This document shows positions 15,011 through 21,236 of a stretch of DNA of 21,236 nt, in pieces. The translations under genes were made by a program, and so were the position numbers. Within the stretch, counting starts at the first letter, position 1. Every line of letters begins with the position of its first letter. The stretch spans positions 1-21,236 of the forward strand of contig DCSW01000058.1 in NCBI GenBank assembly GCA_002325825.1, read 5' to 3'. Under the pieces are notes generated by a model. The model had not been told where the DNA came from and did not search any database. It saw only the letters and a program-made list of their open reading frames with translations. The DNA comes from Collimonas sp. UBA1456. Its GTDB lineage: Bacteria; Pseudomonadota; Gammaproteobacteria; Burkholderiales; Burkholderiaceae_D.

Positions 15011-16180
15011 TCAGGAAATCAAGGATTGTACTGTTTGCCGGGCAAGCTGATCCTGCTCAAGCAGCACATCGATATCCGTTACCGGGCAAAGCGGCAATTT
15101 ATCCATCGTGCGAGCAATCAATTGGTCGATCATCCGAAACCCGATTTTTTCATCTAAAAAGGCTTGGACCGCGACTTCATTCGCCGCATTCAATATTGTT
15201 GCCGCGGAACCACCGGCAAGCAATGCATCATACGCGAGTTTCAGGCACGGGAAGCGTAGCAGATCGGGGCGGGTAAATTGTAACTGACCAATAACGGTCA
15301 AATCGAGCGGCGCAACGCCGGATGCGATCCGCTCGGGATAGGCCAATGCATTGGCAATCGGCGTACGCATATCGGGATTACCGAGCTGCGCCAGCACCGA
15401 GCCGTCGACATATGATACCATCGAATGAATCACGCTTTGCGGGTGGATCACCACCTCGATCTGACTGGCCAAAGCACCGAACAGCCAGTGCGCCTCGATC
15501 ACTTCCAGACCCTTGTTCATCATGGTCGCGGAATCGACCGAAATCTTGCGTCCCATGACCCAATTCGGATGCGCAACGGCCTCCGCCGGGGTCACCGCGC
15601 TCAAAGTTTCTACCGCGCGATGCAGGAACGGCCCGCCGGATGCAGTCAGCAGAACCTTTTCGACGCCGACAGCCGTCGGATGACGCTGATAGCCATGCGG
15701 CAGACATTGGAAAACTGCGTTGTGTTCACTATCGATTGGCAACAATACGGCGCCACTCTTGCTGACTGCGTCGATAAACAGTTGACCAGACATGACTAGC
15801 GCCTCCTTGTTGGCTAGCAGGATTTTGTTGCCGGCGCGTGCCGCAGCCAAAGAAGGCGCCAGGCCGGCGGCGCCAACGATGGCGGCTATCACGACATCGC
15901 AAGCAACAGCGCTGGCGACTTCACACAATGCCGCCTCACCATACGCCACTTCGATCGGCAAATTTTTCGCGCGCAGCAAGTTACTCAGTTGCGCCGCCGC
16001 CGCCGCACTACCGACAATCGCCAGTTTCGGATTAAATTGGCTGCACTGCTCGGCCAACTGCTCAATCCGGCTGTGCGCGGTCAGCGCATACACTGAATAG
16101 CGATCAGAATGACGTGCCAGCACGTCGAGCGTCGACATGCCGATCGAACCGGTGGAGCCGAGAATCGTAATATTTTGCAT
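15011..16180 (-). CDS. dxr: 1-deoxy-D-xylulose 5-phosphate reductoisomerase
   Basis: Dxr converts DXP to 2-C-methyl-D-erythritol 4-phosphate with NADPH, the committed step of the MEP isoprenoid route, which feeds the UppS product made by its neighbour. The NADPH motif GSTGSIG is at 8-14. LLANKEALVMSG follows near 121-132, PIDSEHNAVFQ carries metal ligands D150 and E152, and MMNKGLEVIEAHWLF near 220-234 holds the third ligand. The C-terminal helical domain has NAANEVAVQAFLD. The ATG at 16180 gives 389 residues (E. coli 398); a TTG two codons upstream would give 391. The start lies seven bases after the cdsA stop. Confidence 0.97.
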   Translation of the reverse strand: MQNITILGSTGSIGMSTLDVLARHSDRYSVYALTAHSRIEQLAEQCSQFNPKLAIVGSAAAAAQLSNLLRAKNLPIEVAYGEAALCEVASAVACDVVIAAIVGAAGLAPSLAAARAGNKILLANKEALVMSGQLFIDAVSKSGAVLLPIDSEHNAVFQCLPHGYQRHPTAVGVEKVLLTASGGPFLHRAVETLSAVTPAEAVAHPNWVMGRKISVDSATMMNKGLEVIEAHWLFGALASQIEVVIHPQSVIHSMVSYVDGSVLAQLGNPDMRTPIANALAYPERIASGVAPLDLTVIGQLQFTRPDLLRFPCLKLAYDALLAGGSAATILNAANEVAVQAFLDEKIGFRMIDQLIARTMDKLPLCPVTDIDVLLEQDQLARQTVQSLIS

Positions 16181-16187
16181 GTTCAAT

Positions 16188-17012
16188 CTAAAGCCAGAAA
16201 CTTAACAAGGCCGCCAGTGGCAGCACCGGAATCAGGGCATCGACGCGATCCAGTACGCCACCATGGCCGGGCAACAGATTGCTGCTGTCTTTAAAACCCG
16301 CACGGCGCTTCAACAGCGATTCGAACAGATCGCCGACAACGCTAGCAGCCACCAGCAGGGTCATCACCGCCAGCGCCGTCGGCCAACCCCAGGCCGCCAG
16401 CAAGCGCACCGGGAACGTATCTGTCAGCGCAGGCGTGACGCTAAAGCCGGCCAACATCAACAGTACCAGCAACCAGCCGCTGATCACGCCTTCCCACGAC
16501 TTGCCGGGAGAGATCGCCGGCGCCAACTTGCGACGTCCAAAGGCCTTGCCGGCAAAATAGGCGCCGATGTCGGCAGCCCAGACCAGCATCAGCACCGACA
16601 GCAGATACAACGGCGAATGATGGAACAAGACCACTATCGCCAGAAAACAACCAAAAATCGCAATCGCGTAGCTGCCGGCCACCAGCCGGTTGCCGACACT
16701 AGCAAGCGTTGGCAGACCCAGAGCCAACGATGGCACGAAATACAGACACCAGATTGCTACGCACAGCCCGAACAGCAAGCGGATATTCGGACCACTGCCA
16801 AAATATCGAACCGCCGCGAGCAGCAGCAGAGCGACAGCACCCCATACCAAGTATGAGCGACCAACGCCGCCGAACAGCCTGACACCTTCCCAGATGGCCG
16901 CAGAAAAAAACAGCGCCGAGACGACCGCGAAGGCCGGGTAATAATTGAAATAAAGAATCGGCAGCAGAACTACCAGTAACGACAACGCAGTGATGACACG
17001 CGTTTTAAGCAT
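16188..17012 (-). CDS. cdsA: Phosphatidate cytidylyltransferase
   Basis: CdsA makes CDP-diacylglycerol from phosphatidate and CTP in the inner membrane, the branch point for all phospholipids. The 274-residue protein is mostly hydrophobic, with about seven or eight predicted membrane segments (for example VITALSLLVVLLPILYF and LLLLAAVRYF). It has the conserved cytoplasmic block AFGRRKLAPAISPGKSWEG and the family signature SLLKRRAGFKDSSNLLPGHG followed by GVLDRVD near the C-terminus. The ATG at 17012 shares one base with the uppS stop (TGATG), so the two are very probably translationally coupled. Confidence 0.96.
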   Translation of the reverse strand: MLKTRVITALSLLVVLLPILYFNYYPAFAVVSALFFSAAIWEGVRLFGGVGRSYLVWGAVALLLLAAVRYFGSGPNIRLLFGLCVAIWCLYFVPSLALGLPTLASVGNRLVAGSYAIAIFGCFLAIVVLFHHSPLYLLSVLMLVWAADIGAYFAGKAFGRRKLAPAISPGKSWEGVISGWLLVLLMLAGFSVTPALTDTFPVRLLAAWGWPTALAVMTLLVAASVVGDLFESLLKRRAGFKDSSNLLPGHGGVLDRVDALIPVLPLAALLSFWL

Positions 17013-17803
17013 CAGAAAGCCTTTTTCTGTTCAACCAGTTGTTCGCTGGTACGCCCGAAGCGACGCTCGCGTTGTCGATAGGAAACGATCGCCTGGTCGA
17101 GTTCGGCAGCGCCGAAATCAGGCCAATAAGTATCGGTAAAATAGAGTTCGCTGTAGGCAAGCTGCCACAGCAGAAAATTGGAAATGCGCTGTTCGCCGCC
17201 GGTGCGAATGAATAGATCGGGCTCCGGCGCATAGGCCATGACCAGGTGCTGGGCGAGTTCTTCTTCGGCGAACGCTGTGCCATCCTGCCCAGCGCTAGCT
17301 TGTTTCAGGTTGCCGGCAGCGCGTGCGGTGACCATTTTCTGCGCCGCCTGCATCACATCCCAGCGACCGCCGTAATTTGCGCAAACCGTGACGGTCATGG
17401 TGGTATTGCCGGCAGTCTTACGCTCGGCGCTATTGATCGTCTGTTGTAGTTTATCGGTGAAACGCCCCAGATCGCCGACCACCTTGAGGCGAATTCCATT
17501 GGCGTGCATTTTGCCGACCTCACGCTCCAGCGCCGTCATAAACAAGCGCATCAGCAAAGAAACTTCCTCTGCCGGACGTTGCCAGTTCTCGGAACTGAAG
17601 GCAAACAAAGTCAGGTATTCAACACCACGAACAGCGCACGCTTCGACGATCTCGCGCACCGCCTCGACACCTTTTCCGTGACCGGCAAAACGCGGCAAAA
17701 ATCGCCCCGTTGCCCAGCGACCATTACCGTCCATGATGATAGCAATGTGCCTTGGCACCGCGGAACTAGATGGTACTGCTTGCGTAGAACTTGAATGGAC
17801 CAT
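17012..17803 (-). CDS. uppS: Isoprenyl transferase (undecaprenyl diphosphate synthase)
   Basis: UppS extends farnesyl diphosphate with isopentenyl units to C55 undecaprenyl diphosphate, the lipid carrier for peptidoglycan and O-antigen. The 263-residue cis-prenyltransferase shows HIAIIMDGNGRWA with catalytic D25, GHGKGVEAVREIV, TLFAFSSENWQRP, and RTGGEQRISNFLLWQ at 200-214, which binds the diphosphates. The final YWPDF block is present. The N-terminal serine-rich 15 residues are slightly longer than the core. The start is the ATG at 17803, preceded by a 175-base gap to frr without a clear promoter. It overlaps cdsA by one base. Confidence 0.96.
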   Translation of the reverse strand: MVHSSSTQAVPSSSAVPRHIAIIMDGNGRWATGRFLPRFAGHGKGVEAVREIVEACAVRGVEYLTLFAFSSENWQRPAEEVSLLMRLFMTALEREVGKMHANGIRLKVVGDLGRFTDKLQQTINSAERKTAGNTTMTVTVCANYGGRWDVMQAAQKMVTARAAGNLKQASAGQDGTAFAEEELAQHLVMAYAPEPDLFIRTGGEQRISNFLLWQLAYSELYFTDTYWPDFGAAELDQAIVSYRQRERRFGRTSEQLVEQKKAF

Positions 17804-17978
17804 AAATATCGAAATAAGAAAAAATGAGGCAGCAGGACAGTTTTTCTGCCGCTGGGGTGAAAGCGCATACCGCGAATGTCTGAGAATCTGGCATATCGAA
17901 ATGTGGGATTACGGTATGTGCGGGCGACGCGTGGGCGCATGCGCTTACCCTGCGTGTGAGGTACTGTACAACCAATAA

Positions 17979-18539
17979 TTAAACCGTCAGGATTTCTTTT
18001 TCTTTATCAACTACTTGCCTGTCAACTTCAGCCACGAACTTGTCGGTCAGCTTCTGGATCTCGTCCTGCACACGACGCTCGTCGTCTTCCGAACATTCCT
18101 TATCCTTTACCAGTTTCTTCAAGCTTTCGTTAGCATCGCGGCGGATATTGCGGATAGCAATTTTTGCATCTTCGGCTTCGCCCCTGACCAACTTAACCAT
18201 TTCCTTACGGCGCTCTTCGGTCAGTGGCGGCGTCGGCACACGAATCATCTCGCCCTGGGTCGACGGATTTAGGCCTAGATCGGATTCACGAATAGCCTTC
18301 TCGACTACCGCAATCATTTTCTTTTCCCATGGCTGAACGCCGATGGTACGCGCATCGATCAGGGCCACATTGGCGACCTGGCTCAGATTGGTCTGACTAC
18401 CGTAGTAATCGATCATAACATGGTCGAGAATGCCGGTGTGGGCACGGCCGGTACGAACTTTCGCCAGATCCGCACGCAACGTTTCCAACGACTTCTGCAT
18501 TCTTTGATCGGCATTCTTCTTAACGTCAGCAACGCTCAT
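17979..18539 (-). CDS. frr: Ribosome recycling factor
   Basis: RRF splits the post-termination ribosome together with EF-G. The 186-residue protein is one residue longer than that of E. coli and carries the typical blocks RTGRAHTGILDHVMIDYYG, PWEKKMIAVVEKAI, GLNPSTQGEMIRVPTPPLTE and RRDANESLKKLVKD. The ATG at 18539 has a strong purine-rich ribosome-binding site (GGGGGAGAG) at the right distance. The order pyrH-frr is standard. The 150-base gap upstream contains a possible -10 (TATAGT, 18595-18590 on the minus strand) but no good -35, so a separate promoter is possible and not shown. Confidence 0.97.
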   Translation of the reverse strand: MSVADVKKNADQRMQKSLETLRADLAKVRTGRAHTGILDHVMIDYYGSQTNLSQVANVALIDARTIGVQPWEKKMIAVVEKAIRESDLGLNPSTQGEMIRVPTPPLTEERRKEMVKLVRGEAEDAKIAIRNIRRDANESLKKLVKDKECSEDDERRVQDEIQKLTDKFVAEVDRQVVDKEKEILTV

Positions 18540-18689
18540 GCTGCTCTCCCCCTACAAAATAAACCATTTTCGGCCACCACTGCAAGTCTACTATACGACA
18601 CAATCTCGGGGCCGGTGTTTTCAGAAATGGCTTTTCATTAAAAACTATTCAATTATCGCAAACATTATTAATAATTACACATAAGAAAC

Positions 18690-19406
18690 TCAAGCGTGTA
18701 CCAAAGTCCCTTCATCTTCGCCCATGATGACGCGCTTCAACGCACCAGGCTTGACGATGGAAAAAACCTTGATCGGCAGTTTCTGATCACGGCAAAGGGC
18801 AAACGCGGTGGCATCCATGACCTGCAGATGTTTGGTCATTACTGCATCGAACGTGATGTTGGAATACAGCGTTGCCAACGGATCTTTGTTCGGATCGGCG
18901 CTGTAGACGCCGTCAACCTTGGTCGCTTTCAAGACAATCTCGGCACCGATTTCCGAGCCGCGCAATGCGGCTGCGGTGTCGGTGGTAAAGAATGGGTTGC
19001 CGGTACCGGCTGCAAAAATGACAACCTTATCTTCTTCTAGATATTGCAACGCTTTCGGCCGCACATATGGCTCTACTACCTGTTCGATACTGATGGCCGA
19101 CATCACGCGGGCGGTCAGGCCGATCTGCCGCATCGCATCAGCCAGCGCCAGCGCATTCATTACTGTGGCCAGCATGCCCATGTAATCGGCAGTTGCTCGA
19201 TCCATGCCCTCAGCTCCTAGCGCTACCCCACGGAAAATATTGCCACCGCCGATAACGATAGCCAACTCGACCCCTAGTTTGGTAACTTCGGAAACATCGG
19301 CAACCATCCGCTCGATCGTCGCCCGATTGATGCCATAGGCATCGTCGCCCATCAGGGCCTCACCGGATAGTTTCAGGAGAACACGCTTATAAGCTGGTTT
19401 TGTCAT
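18690..19406 (-). CDS. pyrH: UMP kinase
   Basis: PyrH phosphorylates UMP to UDP with ATP in pyrimidine synthesis and is a hexameric amino-acid-kinase-fold enzyme. The 238-residue product has KRVLLKLSGEALMG (phosphate loop), AIVIGGGNIFRG, the UMP-binding region GMDRATADYMGMLATVMNAL, and FAAGTGNPFFTTDTAAALRG, plus the KATKVDGVYSADPNKDP block. All family motifs are intact. The ATG at 19406 has AAGGG upstream. A terminator lies between it and tsf, so pyrH likely begins a new transcription unit. Confidence 0.97.
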   Translation of the reverse strand: MTKPAYKRVLLKLSGEALMGDDAYGINRATIERMVADVSEVTKLGVELAIVIGGGNIFRGVALGAEGMDRATADYMGMLATVMNALALADAMRQIGLTARVMSAISIEQVVEPYVRPKALQYLEEDKVVIFAAGTGNPFFTTDTAAALRGSEIGAEIVLKATKVDGVYSADPNKDPLATLYSNITFDAVMTKHLQVMDATAFALCRDQKLPIKVFSIVKPGALKRVIMGEDEGTLVHA

Positions 19407-19654
19407 GGTCTGGGCCCTTGTGGCTTTCCGATTGATTTACACTTGCATTGGTCATTTGCCTAGCTGGAGGACTAAAGCACCATTGTCAGACCAAACCGCA
19501 GCAAAATTCACTAGGAGGTTGCGGAACCGCTGGATTCAGAGCTGCGGACCTTCTTGCGGACCCTCTTTGTCCGCATTTTTCACGCCACTCGATGTAGAGT
19601 GGCCGTTCTACGGCACTACTTAGTTCCTGGCCCGAAAAGAAAATCTCACAGAGC
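19407..19654. other. pyrH leader region with short repeats
   Basis: About 250 bases between the tsf terminator and pyrH hold no recognisable gene. Three similar units, TGCGGAACC (19520-19528) and TGCGGACC (19543-19550 and 19555-19562), occur close together. The last unit can pair with GTCCGCA (19569-19575) to form a seven-bp hairpin. The pyrH promoter should lie here on the minus strand, but I could not pick a convincing -35/-10 pair. Confidence 0.4.
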
Positions 19655-19678
19655 CAAAAAACGGGCCTTTCGGCCCGT
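19655..19678 (-). terminator. Intrinsic terminator after tsf
   Basis: Read on the minus strand, a seven-bp G/C-rich stem ACGGGCC-GAAA-GGCCCGT (19678-19661) with a GAAA tetraloop is followed directly by a run of T residues. It lies nine bases beyond the tsf stop. This is a textbook Rho-independent terminator and separates tsf from pyrH. Confidence 0.9.
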
Positions 19679-19686
19679 ATTCTTGC

Positions 19687-20568
19687 TTACGCCTGCTTAG
19701 CCGCAGCAATAGTTGCTGCAACCTCTCCAACGAAGTCATCTTGCCTCTTCTCGATGCCTTCACCGACAACAAACATCGCGAACGATTTAACGCTGGTGGT
19801 GGTAGCCTTCAGCATTTGTTCAACGGTTTGCTTGTCATCCTTTACGAAAGTCTGGTTCAGCAATGATACTTCCTTCAAAAATTTCTGCACCGAACCTTCG
19901 ATCATCTTGGCAGCGATATCTGCAGGCTTGCCGGATTCGGCGGCCTTCAGTGTTGCTATCGAGCGCTCTTTCTCGATCAGATCGGCCGGTACTTGATCCG
20001 ACGACAACGAGACTGGCCTCATTGCAGCGATATGCATCGCTACGTCCTTGCCGACTTGTTCATCAGAGCCGTCGAACTCGACCATCACACCGATACGGGT
20101 GCCGTGCAGATAAGAAACCAACTTGCCGGCCGTGCCGAAACGCACGAAACGGCGGATCGACATATTTTCACCAATACGGCCGATCAAGGCTGCGCGGGTT
20201 GCTTCGACGGTTCTATCGCCCAACGGCAAGGCCGACAAGGCAACCACGTCGGCTGGATCGTTTTCGGCAACCAGCTTGGCGCAAGCATTTGCCAGGACCA
20301 AGAAATCGTCGTTCTTAGTGACGAAATCGGTTTCGCAGTTGACTTCAACCAGCGCCCCAACGCCGCCGGCGATGTAGGCTGTAACAACGCCTTCGGCTGT
20401 CACGCGGGAAGCAGCCTTGTACGCCTTGCCACCCAGCCTGACGCGCAGGATTTCTTCGGCTTTGCCCATATCGCCACCGGCTTCGGTCAATGCTTTCTTG
20501 CATTCCATCATCGGTGCGTCGGTCTTTGCACGCAGTTCGCCTACCAATGCTGCTGTAATTGTGATCAT
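19687..20568 (-). CDS. tsf: Elongation factor Ts
   Basis: EF-Ts exchanges GDP for GTP on EF-Tu during translation. The 293-residue protein has the N-terminal UBA-like helix bundle (ELRAKTDAPMMECKKALTEA), the core motif VEVNCETDFVTKNDDF that contacts EF-Tu, and the dimer-like C-domains with VAMHIAAMRPVSLSSDQVP and GSVQKFLKEVSLLNQTFV. Length is normal for betaproteobacteria. The ATG at 20568 has AGGAGA at good spacing. It follows rpsB after a 203-base gap that holds an attenuator-like hairpin and is followed by a strong terminator. Confidence 0.97.
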   Translation of the reverse strand: MITITAALVGELRAKTDAPMMECKKALTEAGGDMGKAEEILRVRLGGKAYKAASRVTAEGVVTAYIAGGVGALVEVNCETDFVTKNDDFLVLANACAKLVAENDPADVVALSALPLGDRTVEATRAALIGRIGENMSIRRFVRFGTAGKLVSYLHGTRIGVMVEFDGSDEQVGKDVAMHIAAMRPVSLSSDQVPADLIEKERSIATLKAAESGKPADIAAKMIEGSVQKFLKEVSLLNQTFVKDDKQTVEQMLKATTTSVKSFAMFVVGEGIEKRQDDFVGEVAATIAAAKQA

Positions 20569-20712
20569 ACTATTCTCCTAGCTCTCAGCTGATGCCGTTT
20601 CGCCGATCTGGTCGCCGCTATACAGTGCAGTGCATCCAGTCATCAGCCTCCCAACAACATCATCATTCAGAATATATTCAGATAAATTGGGATAAAAATA
20701 TGCAACTGATAT

Positions 20713-20740
20713 AAAAAAGGGGCAAATACGCCCCCTTTCT
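20713..20740 (-). terminator. Terminator or attenuator between rpsB and tsf
   Basis: On the minus strand GGGGC (20734-20730) pairs with GCCCC (20723-20719) around a six-base loop, with AAA/TTT extending the stem, and is followed by a run of T residues. It lies about 30 bases after the rpsB stop. Partial termination between rpsB and tsf is known in E. coli, where it lowers tsf expression; the same role here is inferred. Confidence 0.8.
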
Positions 20741-20771
20741 ATTCTGACGTGTGAAACCTCAGATTGAGGGC

Positions 20772-21236
20772 TTAGACCTGCTCGTTAACTTCAACGAACT
20801 CGTCGCCAGCGGCATCCTTGATCGACTCAACCGCGTCATTCACTGCATTCGCACGACCTTCCAGGATGGCATCTGCAACGCCGCGAGCGTACAGGGCGAT
20901 GGCCTTGGAGGAATCATCGTTACCAGGGATGACGTAAGCCACGCCTTCTGGCGAGTGGTTGGTATCAACCACTCCGATAACCGGGATACCCAGCTTTGCT
21001 GCCTCGGTGATTGCGCCTTTGTGATAGCCGACGTCAATCACGAAAATTGCGTCAGGAATGTTGCCCATATCCTTGATGCCGCCGATCGCTTTTTGCAGCT
21101 TGATCAGTTCTCGCTGGAACATCAGGGCTTCTTTTTTGCTCAGCCTCTCAACCGAACCGTCTTCGATCGATGCTTCCATTTCCTTCAGGCGCTTGATCGA
21201 TATCTTGATGGTCTTGAAGTTGGTCAGCATGCCGCC
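20772..21236 (-). CDS. rpsB: 30S ribosomal protein S2, C-terminal part (cut by window edge)
   Basis: This is the last 154 residues or so of ribosomal protein S2. The visible part begins GGMLTNFKTIKISIKRL, includes the coiled insertion KKEALMFQRELIKLQKAIGG, the conserved PDAIFVIDVGYHKGAITEA and GIPVIGVVDTNHSPEGVAYV blocks, then IPGNDDSSKAIALYARGVAD, and ends EFVEVNEQV. The frame stays open through base 21236; the missing N-terminal hundred or so residues lie outside the window. S2 binds the 30S body near S1. rpsB normally heads this cluster, so the operon promoter must lie beyond the right edge. Confidence 0.97.
   Translation of the reverse strand, partial: GGMLTNFKTIKISIKRLKEMEASIEDGSVERLSKKEALMFQRELIKLQKAIGGIKDMGNIPDAIFVIDVGYHKGAITEAAKLGIPVIGVVDTNHSPEGVAYVIPGNDDSSKAIALYARGVADAILEGRANAVNDAVESIKDAAGDEFVEVNEQV

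Noticed and set aside
1..21236. Undescribed defence, toxin-antitoxin, CRISPR or biosynthetic system
   Set aside because: I looked for paired small genes, repeat-spacer arrays, reverse transcriptases, nucleases and unusual domain fusions. The intact genes are all well-known housekeeping functions and the rest is IS or pseudogene debris.

Overview
The window looks like the chromosome of a betaproteobacterium in the order Burkholderiales, probably near Oxalobacteraceae. This rests on gene order (rpsB-tsf-pyrH-frr-uppS-cdsA-dxr-rseP-bamA-skp-lpxD-fabZ-lpxA-lpxB-rnhB, followed by an RNA methyltransferase) and on the character of the proteins. It is an inference from protein reading, not a database match.

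Left third (about 1-6220): a degraded, insertion-rich region. It begins with a relic of an IS256-family transposase joined to the 5' part of an IS21-family istA gene carrying stop codons. A 23-bp perfect inverted repeat follows, then a frameshifted YXWGXW-repeat protein gene and a bidirectional hairpin terminator. The intact gene here is mnmC (tRNA wobble-uridine modification), whose methyltransferase half looks divergent. Next comes an eroded gene of unknown family, a LexA-like (SOS) box, an intact HAD-type pyrimidine 5'-nucleotidase, a broken IS6-family transposase and a broken SpoU/TrmH-type RNA methyltransferase gene.

Right two thirds (about 6236-21236): a compact conserved cluster, all on the minus strand and therefore read from right to left. 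It runs from translation (rpsB, partial at the window edge; tsf; frr) and UMP kinase (pyrH), through isoprenoid, undecaprenyl and phospholipid precursor genes (uppS, cdsA, dxr), to envelope quality control and outer-membrane assembly (rseP, bamA, skp) and lipid A synthesis (lpxD, fabZ, lpxA, lpxB), ending with rnhB. Many junctions overlap or are nearly abutting (uppS/cdsA, lpxD/fabZ, fabZ/lpxA, lpxA/lpxB), which suggests translational coupling. Intrinsic terminators lie after rpsB and after tsf, so rpsB, tsf and pyrH onward are probably partly separate transcription units.

Together the cluster supplies the ribosome and cell-envelope core: isoprenoid and lipid carriers, CDP-diacylglycerol, lipid A and the beta-barrel assembly machinery. 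I see no undescribed system. The most notable signals are the contrast between the intact core cluster and the decayed accessory flank, the long perfect inverted repeat beside the IS21 relic, the SOS-box candidate, the divergent MnmC methyltransferase domain, and the palindrome upstream of skp. I found no tRNA, rRNA or CRISPR array.
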